A DNA stretch of 5,564 bases from Rhodoferax sp. UBA4127 (GTDB taxonomy: Bacteria; Pseudomonadota; Gammaproteobacteria; Burkholderiales; Burkholderiaceae_C), in assembly GCA_002381045.1 (NCBI GenBank), contig DFWT01000098.1, forward strand, positions 11,949 to 17,512. Direction: 5' to 3'. The translations under genes were made by a program, and so were the position numbers. Shown piece by piece: positions 1 to 4,870 of this stretch. The notes below the pieces were generated by a model. The model was given only the letters and a program-made list of their open reading frames with translations. It was not told the origin of the DNA and made no database searches. Numbering within the stretch: position 1 is the stretch's first letter; each line of letters begins with the position of its first letter.

Positions 1-743
1 ACAGCTACTCGGGCTGGGCGGCAGCGGCCACTGGCTTCATGCTGTCCAACGACCTGCTGATCGTCACTGGCGCGCTGGTTGGCTCCAGTGGCGCCATCCT
101 GTCCTACATCATGTGCAAGGCCATGGCGCGTAGTTTCATCAGTGTGATCGCTGGGGGCTTTGGTACCGCGAGTGCGGCACCTGCACCAAGTGGTGGTCCA
201 GCCCAACCGGCAGGCGAAGTGTTCCCTATCAAGGCGGCAGAAACTGCTGAGTTGCTGCGGGAGGCCAAGAGCGTGATCATTGTCCCGGGTTATGGCATGG
301 CGGTTGCGCAGGCTCAGCACACGGTTTATGAAATCACCAAGTTCTTGCGTGCGAAGGGGTGCAACATCCGTTTTGGCATCCACCCGGTGGCTGGTCGCAT
401 GCCTGGTCACATGAATGTGCTGTTGGCGGAAGCCAAGGTGCCCTACGACATCGTGTTTGAAATGGACGAGTTGAACGATGACTTCCCGAAAACCGATGTG
501 GTCATGGTGATTGGTGCCAACGACATCGTGAACCCGGCTGCTCAGGATGACCCGACCAGCCCGATTGCTGGCATGCCCGTGCTGGAGGTCTGGAAAGCCA
601 AGACATCGATTGTCATGAAGCGCAGCATGGCTTCTGGTTACGCAGGGGTCGACAACCCGTTGTTCTATAAAGAGAACAACCGGATGTTGTTCGGCGACGC
701 CAAAAAGATGCTCGATGAGGTGCTGACGGCGCTTAAGCAGTAG
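1..743 (+). CDS. pntB: NAD(P) transhydrogenase subunit beta, C-terminal half (5' end outside window)
   Basis: Beta subunit of the proton-translocating transhydrogenase of the inner membrane, which uses the proton gradient to drive hydride transfer from NADH to NADP+ and so supplies NADPH. The frame is open from the left edge (first full codon at 3), so the ATG at 39 is internal; 246 residues of a protein usually about 460-480 long are visible. The start of the visible part is the end of the membrane domain (dII): a helix ending near 41 and another at about 54-120. An Ala/Pro/Gly-rich linker (about 150-215) leads to the NADP(H)-binding domain III. That domain shows GYGMAVAQAQ (288-317), HPVAGRMPGHMN (about 381-416), GANDIVNPAA (513-542) and KRSMASGYAGVDNP (618-659); the Lys-Arg-Ser is known in the family to contact the NADP 2'-phosphate. 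The stop is TAG at 741-743. pntA is expected upstream. The domain appears intact. Confidence 0.97.
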   Translation, partial: SYSGWAAAATGFMLSNDLLIVTGALVGSSGAILSYIMCKAMARSFISVIAGGFGTASAAPAPSGGPAQPAGEVFPIKAAETAELLREAKSVIIVPGYGMAVAQAQHTVYEITKFLRAKGCNIRFGIHPVAGRMPGHMNVLLAEAKVPYDIVFEMDELNDDFPKTDVVMVIGANDIVNPAAQDDPTSPIAGMPVLEVWKAKTSIVMKRSMASGYAGVDNPLFYKENNRMLFGDAKKMLDEVLTALKQ

Positions 744-761
744 TCGGATCTTGCACAAGCA

Positions 762-789
762 AAAAAAGAGGTCCTCGGGCCTCTTTTTT
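762..789 (+). terminator. Intrinsic terminator after pntB
   Basis: Stem GAGGTC (768-773) pairs with GGCCTC (778-783) around a CTCG loop, with one T-G wobble. The stem is extended by the A-run 762-767 pairing with the T-run 784-789. It lies 18 bases after the pntB stop, and the T-run gives a classic Rho-independent terminator. The A-run also makes it weakly bidirectional, but no minus-strand gene ends here. It separates the pnt operon from fadD. Confidence 0.9.
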
Positions 790-837
790 GTTGCCATTTG
801 CCCGCCCGATTCCCCAAACGGATTAGGGAAAACACAG

Positions 838-866
838 CTTACAGAAACTGACAATTAAGTCAAAAT
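838..866 (+). promoter_or_regulatory. Candidate sigma-70 promoter of fadD
   Basis: CTTACA at 838-843 (4 of 6 to TTGACA) and CAAAAT at 861-866 (4 of 6 to TATAAT) are 17 bases apart. This would start transcription near 873, giving a leader of about 25 bases that carries the ribosome binding site. The placement is good, but the hexamers are only moderate matches. The sequence TGAC-N6-GTCA (849-862) lies between and overlaps these elements and could be an operator. Confidence 0.35.
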
Positions 867-884
867 AAGCTTTTCAATGATTTC

Positions 885-889
885 TGGAG
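885..889 (+). promoter_or_regulatory. Ribosome binding site deciding the fadD start
   Basis: TGGAG lies 8 bases before the ATG at 898. The earlier in-frame ATG at 877 has no such site upstream (only ATAAGCTTTTCA), and the site itself lies inside the reading frame that would begin at 877. This favours 898 as the true start. Confidence 0.7.
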
Positions 890-897
890 CAATCGCA

Positions 898-2571
898 ATG
901 ACCGACCGAATTTGGCTGAGCAGTTATCCCGCAGGCGTGCCTGCCGACATTGACGACAGCCGATATGCCTCGGTGGTTGACATGATGGAGGAGAGTTTCC
1001 AGAAGTATGCCAATCGGGTGGCCTACACCTTCATGGGCAAGGAACTGACTTACAAACAAGTCGATGAACTCACCCAAACCTTCGCGGCCTACCTGCAAAG
1101 CTTGGGTCTCGTTAAAGGTGACCGTGTTGCAGTCATGATGCCCAATGTGTTGCAGTACCCGATTGCGGTGGCAGGCATCATGCGGGCCGGCTATATCCTG
1201 GTGAATGTCAACCCGCTGTATACGGCGCGCGAGCTTGAGCACCAGTTGAAAGATTCTGGTGCCAAAGCCATTGTGGTGCTTGAAAACTTTGCCGCCACGC
1301 TGCAAAAGTGTCTGGCTGCGACGCCGGTGAAGCATGTGGTGCTTTGCGCCCTGGGAGATCGGCTAGGGTTGCTCAAAGGCACCTTGGTCAACTACGTGGT
1401 GCGCAATGTCAAAAAAATGGTGCCAGACTTTAATTTGCCCGATGCCGTGCGCTTTAATGCTGCCATTGCCAAGGGGACTGGAAGCAGTTTTAAGAAAGTC
1501 GCACAAAAACCAGACGACGTGGCGGTGTTGCAGTACACCGGCGGCACCACTGGTGTTTCCAAGGGTGCGGTGCTGCTGCATCGCAACCTGGTGGCCAACT
1601 TGCTGCAATCCAATGTGTATTTGCAACCGGCGCTGGACAAGATTCCACCCAACGAGCAAGTGAACGAAGTGTGCGCCTTGCCGCTGTATCACATTTTCGC
1701 CTTTACTTTGGGCATGATGCTCTGCATGCGTATCGGTGGCAGACTGATTTTGATCCCCAATCCGCGCGATATACCAGCCGTTCTGACTGAACTTTCGAAA
1801 CACAAAATCCATGTATTACCCGCGGTAAACACGTTGTTCAATGCGCTGGTCAATCATCCCGATTTTGGCAAGGTGGATTGGAAGAACCTGAAGATCTCGG
1901 CTGGTGGTGGCACAGCCGTGCAAAGTGCCGTGGCCAAGTTGTGGTTCGAGAAAACAGGTTGTGCCATTGTTGAAGGCTACGGTCTGAGCGAGACCTCACC
2001 ACTGGCTACCTGCAATCCGATTACCGTCACTGAGTATTCAGGCTCAATTGGTGTTCCCATGCCCAGCACGTACCTCAAACTTTTGGACGATGATGGCAAC
2101 GAAGTGACAACGGGTGAGTCGGGTGAAATCGCCATCAAGGGACCGCAAGTGATGGCCGGGTACTGGCAGCGCCCGGATGAAACCGCCAAAGTGATGACGC
2201 CCGACGGTTACTTCAAGACTGGTGATATTGGGGTCATGGACAAACGTGGGTTCTTCAAGATTGTCGACCGCAAAAAGGACATGATTCTGGTCAGCGGTTT
2301 CAACGTGTTCCCCACTGAACTCGAAGATGTGGTGTCACAGATGGCGGGCATCATGGAATGCGCCTGTGTGGGTATGCCCGATGATAAAACCGGTGAAGCG
2401 GTCAAGTTGGTGATCGTCCGCAAAGATCCAAATGTGACCGAGCAGCAGGTCAGAGCCTACTGCAAAGAAAACTTGACTGGCTACAAGCAGCCCAAAGTGG
2501 TGGAGTTCCGCACCGATTTGCCAAAAACACCGGTTGGAAAAATTCTGCGTCGGGAATTGCGAACCAGCTGA
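898..2571 (+). CDS. fadD: Long-chain fatty acid--CoA ligase (acyl-CoA synthetase)
   Basis: Activates free long-chain fatty acids to acyl-CoA at the inner face of the membrane, using ATP through an acyl-AMP intermediate; entry step of beta-oxidation. With the start at 898 the protein has 557 residues, against 561 in E. coli FadD. The start is chosen because of the ribosome binding site at 885-889 and because MTDRIWLSSYP resembles the usual N-terminus of the family; starting at 877 would add seven residues. Motifs of the adenylate-forming superfamily: P-loop-like YTGGTTGVSKGA from Tyr213, YGLSETSP from Tyr361, and the fatty acyl-CoA synthetase signature at about 436-460 (DGYFKTGD...VDRKK). The C-terminal TPVGKILRREL contains the conserved catalytic Lys548. 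No damage is seen. The gene is monocistronic between two terminators, facing corA tail to tail. Other acyl-CoA ligases share the superfamily motifs, but the length and the signature fit FadD closely. Confidence 0.95.
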   Translation: MTDRIWLSSYPAGVPADIDDSRYASVVDMMEESFQKYANRVAYTFMGKELTYKQVDELTQTFAAYLQSLGLVKGDRVAVMMPNVLQYPIAVAGIMRAGYILVNVNPLYTARELEHQLKDSGAKAIVVLENFAATLQKCLAATPVKHVVLCALGDRLGLLKGTLVNYVVRNVKKMVPDFNLPDAVRFNAAIAKGTGSSFKKVAQKPDDVAVLQYTGGTTGVSKGAVLLHRNLVANLLQSNVYLQPALDKIPPNEQVNEVCALPLYHIFAFTLGMMLCMRIGGRLILIPNPRDIPAVLTELSKHKIHVLPAVNTLFNALVNHPDFGKVDWKNLKISAGGGTAVQSAVAKLWFEKTGCAIVEGYGLSETSPLATCNPITVTEYSGSIGVPMPSTYLKLLDDDGNEVTTGESGEIAIKGPQVMAGYWQRPDETAKVMTPDGYFKTGDIGVMDKRGFFKIVDRKKDMILVSGFNVFPTELEDVVSQMAGIMECACVGMPDDKTGEAVKLVIVRKDPNVTEQQVRAYCKENLTGYKQPKVVEFRTDLPKTPVGKILRRELRTS

Positions 2572-2585
2572 TTAGTGCAAATTTG

Positions 2586-2624
2586 ATAGCTTCTAGCCCA
2601 TATTCCATAAGGGCTAGAAGCTAT
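2586..2624. repeat. Inverted repeat of a Comamonadaceae-type dispersed family (probable)
   Basis: The repeat has the shape ATAGCTTCTAGC-N-GCTAGAAGCTAT. I recall very similar elements (GATAGCTNCTAGCGC... with complementary arm) at many gene ends in Rhodoferax, Polaromonas and Acidovorax. The palindrome itself is seen directly; its membership of a repeat family is from memory and only one copy is in this window. Confidence 0.55.
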
Positions 2625-2628
2625 TTTT
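2586..2628 (+). terminator. Intrinsic terminator of fadD, touching the corA stop codon
   Basis: A perfect 14-bp stem, ATAGCTTCTAGCCC (2586-2599) with its complement at 2611-2624, encloses an 11-base loop. On the plus strand it is followed by TTTTT (2624-2628), so it should terminate fadD. The T-run overlaps the corA stop codon (2627-2629, read on the minus strand). In the corA direction the stem begins two bases after that stop but is followed by CAAATTTG, not a T-run, so termination of corA here is less certain. Confidence 0.85.
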
Positions 2629-3613
2629 ACTTAAGCCATCCGCGCTTGCGGAAATACCACATGGGAACCAGCGCGCTGGCCAGCATCAAGCCCAGCGCAA
2701 ACGGGTAACCAGCCTGCCAGTCCAGTTCGGGCAGGAACTTGAAATTCATGCCGTAAATGCTGGCGATCAGGGTGGGCGGTAGCAGCGCCACACTGGCGAC
2801 GGAAAAAATCTTGATGATCTTGTTCTGGTTGATGTTGATGAAACCCACTGTGGCATCCATCAAGAAGTTGATCTTCTCAAACAGGAAAGCGGTATGAGAG
2901 TCCAATGAGTCCATGTCACGCAGAATCTGCCGGGCTTCTTCAAACTGTTCACCGTTGAGCATCTTGCTACGCACCATGAAACTCACCGCACGGCGGGTGT
3001 CCATCACGTTGCGCCGGATGCGCCCGCTCATGTCTTCATGGCGTGCGATGGCCCCCAGCACCTCACTGGCCAGGGCATCGGTTACGTCACCCGAGAGCAC
3101 CTTTCGACTGACTTTTTCGAGTTCGTCGTAAATCTCTTCCAGGGTGTCGGCGGAGTACTCGGCGTCGGCGTCAAACAACTTGAGCAGCACCTCTTTGGCG
3201 TCTTCAATCAGGCCTGGTGCGCGCCGAGCGCGCATGCGCAGTAACCTGAACACCGGGACATCTTCATCGTGAATGGAAAACAGGACGCCTTTGCTTTTGA
3301 GTTCGTCATTTTCCGTATTGAGGATGAAGGCTACCCGAACCGTGTGGGGCTCATCGTCATCCGCGACCAAGAAGTCACTGCGAATGTGCAACTCGCCATT
3401 GTCTTCTTTGTAAAAACGGGCAGACTCCTCAATGTCTTCGTCCATCGCATCTTCCGGGATGGACAGGCCGTAATACTGCTTGATCCAGCGCTTTTCTTCG
3501 GGTGTGGGCAACTCCAGATCAACCCAGATTGGCTGGAACCGCGAGAGCTCTTCCAGGGATTCAATTTCCTCCTGGAACAAGCGGCCGTTGGCGAGGGTGA
3601 AGATATTGAGCAT
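2627..3613 (-). CDS. corA: Magnesium and cobalt transport protein CorA
   Basis: Inner-membrane pentameric channel for Mg2+ (also Co2+ and Ni2+) uptake. The 328-residue product is of normal family length. The large N-terminal cytoplasmic domain (about 1-260) is acidic and alpha/beta, with a long charged helical stretch at about 150-260 that forms the funnel and stalk. Two membrane segments follow at about 267-287 and 303-321. The signature Gly-Met-Asn (288-290, in YGMNF) ends the first segment and forms the selectivity filter, and the loop after it (KFLPELDWQ) is acidic as expected. The tail FRKRGWLK is basic, as expected on the cytoplasmic side. The start is ATG (3613-3611 on the minus strand) with GGGAG (3625-3621) seven bases upstream. 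It is transcribed convergently to fadD and divergently from hpf. ZntB-type zinc exporters share the fold and GMN motif, so the exact ion is inferred. Confidence 0.95.
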   Translation of the reverse strand: MLNIFTLANGRLFQEEIESLEELSRFQPIWVDLELPTPEEKRWIKQYYGLSIPEDAMDEDIEESARFYKEDNGELHIRSDFLVADDDEPHTVRVAFILNTENDELKSKGVLFSIHDEDVPVFRLLRMRARRAPGLIEDAKEVLLKLFDADAEYSADTLEEIYDELEKVSRKVLSGDVTDALASEVLGAIARHEDMSGRIRRNVMDTRRAVSFMVRSKMLNGEQFEEARQILRDMDSLDSHTAFLFEKINFLMDATVGFININQNKIIKIFSVASVALLPPTLIASIYGMNFKFLPELDWQAGYPFALGLMLASALVPMWYFRKRGWLK

Positions 3614-3665
3614 AAGCGCTCTCCCAATTGAGGTTTGGCATCTGATAGGGCGGGGTGGTTGGTTT

Positions 3666-3705
3666 GGCTTTCAACCCCGAGATGCACAAAGGGGAGTTGA
3701 AAGCT
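3666..3705 (-). promoter_or_regulatory. Inverted repeat (hairpin) in the probable corA leader
   Basis: GCTTTCAAC (3667-3675) is perfectly complementary to GTTGAAAGC (3696-3704). Next to the 9-bp stem, CCC 3676-3678 can pair with GGG 3692-3694 across a single bulged A (3695), leaving a 13-base loop; 3666/3705 adds a G-T pair. The structure lies 53 to 92 bases upstream of the corA ATG. Neither strand has a T-run after it, so it is not an ordinary intrinsic terminator. It could be an RNA leader structure or a DNA operator; no known riboswitch class is recognised. Confidence 0.5.
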
Positions 3706-3755
3706 ACCGACTGGGGTAGGCGTCCAAGGTATGGCATCCTTTTGATAAAGCCCAA

Positions 3756-3787
3756 ATTATCTCACTGGTCATTGGGCCAAATGCCAA
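3756..3787 (-). promoter_or_regulatory. Candidate corA promoter (extended -10)
   Basis: On the minus strand TGA-GATAAT (3764-3756) is an extended -10 element with 5 of 6 matches to TATAAT. TTGGCA (3787-3782) is a possible -35, but at 20 bases the spacing is too long for full use; the extended -10 could compensate. Transcription would start near 3749, giving corA a leader of about 135 bases that includes the hairpin at 3666-3705. Confidence 0.35.
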
Positions 3788-3813
3788 GCGAGTCAGAGGC
3801 AAATTCCTTTTTT

Positions 3814-3826
3814 ATTGCAGTGCAAT
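3814..3826. promoter_or_regulatory. Odd palindrome, possible protein-binding site
   Basis: ATTGCA-G-TGCAAT is a perfect palindrome with 6-base arms and a one-base centre. A further ATTGCA half occurs at 3838-3843, with 24 bases between the starts of the two ATTGCA copies. It is centred about 111 bases upstream of the transcription start predicted for hpf, a typical distance for an activator of a sigma-54 promoter. I do not recognise the motif as that of a known regulator. Confidence 0.3.
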
Positions 3827-3904
3827 ATGAAAAAGTCATTGCATTAAACATCAAGCGGGGGCATAGTCAGTCCAAGCCAGACGATTTGTGTTTTCCCGGG
3901 TTGT

Positions 3905-3920
3905 TGGCGTTGGGCTGGCA
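3905..3920 (+). promoter_or_regulatory. Candidate sigma-54 (-24/-12) promoter of hpf
   Basis: TGGCGTTGGGCTGGCA is compared with the consensus TGGCACG-N4-TTGCA. TGGC, the T at position 12 and the final GCA all match, and the essential GG and GC doublets have the correct 10-base separation. The matches missing are ACG at positions 5-7 and the second T of TTGC. The predicted start is near 3931, ten bases before the AGGAGG of hpf, which leaves a compact 22-base leader. Chance matches of this quality occur, so this is a candidate only. Confidence 0.45.
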
Positions 3921-3940
3921 ACCTTTTTAACCGTGAGCTT

Positions 3941-3946
3941 AGGAGG
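3941..3946 (+). promoter_or_regulatory. Strong ribosome binding site of hpf
   Basis: AGGAGG, a full consensus Shine-Dalgarno sequence, lies six bases before the ATG at 3953. It is the strongest such site in the window and suits a protein needed in ribosome-like amounts. Confidence 0.85.
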
Positions 3947-3952
3947 CTATGT

Positions 3953-4282
3953 ATGAATTTGACGATCAGTGGTCACCACTTGGAAGTCACACCTGCGTTG
4001 CGCAGTTATGTTGAAACCAAGCTTGACCGCATCAAGCGGCACTTTGACCAGGTGGTAGATGTCAAAGTGTTGCTCACGCTGGAAAATCAAAAAGAAAAGG
4101 AACGCAGACAAAAGGCTGAGTGCAATATTCACATCAAGGGCATTGAACTTTTTGCCGAAAGCGCCCATTCGGATTTGTATGCCGCAGTGGACGAGTTGGT
4201 TGACAAACTGAACCGTCAAGTGGTGCGCCACAAGGGTCGTTTGCAGTCGCATCACCATGATGCACCAAAGCGCCTGATGTAA
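3953..4282 (+). CDS. hpf: Ribosome hibernation promoting factor, short form (S30AE family)
   Basis: Small cytoplasmic protein that binds in the tRNA/mRNA channel of the 30S subunit and stabilises inactive ribosomes in stationary phase or starvation; formerly named sigma-54 modulation protein because of its place beside rpoN. The 109 residues form one S30AE/RaiA-HPF domain (about 1-100): MNLTISGHHLEVTPALRSYV at the start, then the helix with DRIKRHFD, strand VDVKVLLTLE, the basic stretch KEKERRQKAEC, strand NIHIKGIELFAES and helix DLYAAVDELVDKLNRQVVRHK. The tail HHHDAPKRLM is basic and His-rich. It lacks the C-terminal dimerisation domain of long HPF (about 180-200 residues). E. coli HPF is 95 residues, so the tail here is slightly longer. 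It is first in the hpf-ptsN-hprK cluster, but a terminator follows it. It could equally be named raiA or yhbH; the family is certain, the exact mode of hibernation is not. Confidence 0.95.
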   Translation: MNLTISGHHLEVTPALRSYVETKLDRIKRHFDQVVDVKVLLTLENQKEKERRQKAECNIHIKGIELFAESAHSDLYAAVDELVDKLNRQVVRHKGRLQSHHHDAPKRLM

Positions 4283-4296
4283 TCTAAACTATGGCC

Positions 4297-4327
4297 AAGC
4301 CGCCCGCTGGTGCGTGCGGCTTTTTTT
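4297..4327 (+). terminator. Intrinsic terminator between hpf and ptsN
   Basis: AAGCCGC (4297-4303) pairs with GCGGCTT (4316-4322). Inside it a C-T mismatch is followed by CGC (4305-4307) pairing with GCG (4312-4314) around a TGGT loop. A run of seven T (4321-4327) follows. It begins 14 bases after the hpf stop and should end most hpf transcripts, leaving ptsN-hprK dependent on readthrough or on a promoter I could not identify. Confidence 0.88.
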
Positions 4328-4366
4328 GCGCCCGAAAGAAGACGGGGGCATAACCTACACGCCAAC

Positions 4367-4834
4367 ATGAACCGACTCGCCTCTATCCTTTCCGCTGCAC
4401 AAGTGCTGGTGCAGGTTGATGTTTCAAGCAAGAAAAGGGCTTTTGAAGAAGCGGGTTTGCTCTTTGAGAACCTTCACGGGTTGAGCCGGGCACTGGTCAC
4501 TGACAGCCTGTTTTCGCGTGAGCGCTTGGGTTCGACCGGCCTGGGTCATGGCGTGGCGATCCCGCACGGGCGCATCAAGGGGCTCAAGTCGCCCATGGCG
4601 GCGGTGTTTCGCCTGGCCCAGCCCATCGGTTTTGACGCCCCTGATGACGCACCGGTCAATTTGATGATTTTTTTGCTGGTTCCTGAAGCGGCCACTCAAA
4701 AGCACCTGGAAATTTTGTCGGAAATCGCTGAAATGCTCAGCGATGCCAATTTGCGTACCCAACTCAGCGCCAGCGCGGACGCGGAGCAACTCCACCAACT
4801 GATCGTTCAGTGGCAATCCGCGCAAGTGGTGTAA
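4367..4834 (+). CDS. ptsN: Nitrogen-PTS EIIA component (EIIA-Ntr)
   Basis: Cytoplasmic phosphoryl acceptor of the nitrogen phosphotransferase chain. It receives phosphate on a histidine from an HPr/NPr and acts as a regulator (in other species of K+ transport, nitrogen and carbon storage), not as a sugar transporter. The start at 4367 gives 155 residues, normal for the family, and the usual N-terminus MNRLASIL. An upstream GTG at 4310 lies inside the hpf terminator and would add 19 unlikely residues. The single PTS EIIA type-2 domain spans about 5-150. The phosphorylated histidine is His67 in GHGVAIPHGRIKG, preceded by RERLGSTGLG; LMIFLLVPEA and KHLEILSEIAEML are also characteristic. There is no good ribosome binding site before the ATG: the nearest G-run (4344-4348) is 18 bases away. 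This suggests weak or unusual initiation. The stop is 36 bases before hprK. Confidence 0.95.
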   Translation: MNRLASILSAAQVLVQVDVSSKKRAFEEAGLLFENLHGLSRALVTDSLFSRERLGSTGLGHGVAIPHGRIKGLKSPMAAVFRLAQPIGFDAPDDAPVNLMIFLLVPEAATQKHLEILSEIAEMLSDANLRTQLSASADAEQLHQLIVQWQSAQVV

Positions 4835-4855
4835 GCAGGCTGAGCGAATGGGACT

Positions 4856-4864
4856 GAGAGAGGG
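4856..4864 (+). promoter_or_regulatory. Ribosome binding site supporting the GTG start of hprK
   Basis: The purine run GAGAGAGGG ends six bases before the GTG at 4871. The hprK frame has a TGA at 4841-4843 and no ATG between that stop and 4871, so GTG is the only well-placed start. Confidence 0.7.
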
Positions 4865-4870
4865 CTGGCG

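Larger units (their letters stand above)
3614..3952. other. Divergent intergenic region between corA and hpf
   Basis: This 339-base stretch separates the start codons of corA and hpf. It holds the corA leader hairpin, the candidate corA promoter, the palindrome at 3814-3826 and the candidate -24/-12 promoter of hpf. A 91-codon frame opening with GTG at 3655 has no ribosome binding site and no recognisable protein motifs, and I do not call it a gene. No tRNA-like or riboswitch fold was recognised. Confidence 0.7.

Noticed and set aside
877..897. fadD start at ATG 877
   Set aside because: There is no ribosome binding site upstream, and the good one (885-889) would be inside the gene; the protein from 898 starts like other FadD proteins.
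874..1335. Long minus-strand open frames opposite fadD (874-1335, 1363-1812 and others)
   Set aside because: They are antisense shadows of the fadD reading frame, with no family resemblance.
3269..3631. Plus-strand open frame opposite the 5' part of corA
   Set aside because: It is antisense to a well-supported corA and has no motif of its own.
3561..3737. Minus-strand frame starting at an ATG in the corA leader and running into corA in another phase (possible leader peptide)
   Set aside because: Its only purine-rich stretch (AAAAGG) is directly against the ATG, too close to act as a ribosome binding site, and the frame extends about 17 codons into corA without any recognisable sequence.
3732..3747. 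TGGCATCCTTTT as a second -24/-12 element
   Set aside because: The GG is present, but at the -12 position the sequence reads AT and not GC, so the essential doublet is missing.
3655..3930. 91-codon GTG-start open frame on the plus strand between corA and hpf
   Set aside because: There is no ribosome binding site before the GTG, no recognisable domain or membrane segment, and it covers the regulatory region including the -24/-12 element. It is most likely a chance open frame; conservation in relatives would change this.
4310..4366. Extension of ptsN upstream to the GTG at 4310
   Set aside because: The GTG lies in the loop of the hpf terminator, and the added residues are Arg/Ala-rich and unlike the N-terminus of PtsN proteins; ATG 4367 gives the expected N-terminus.
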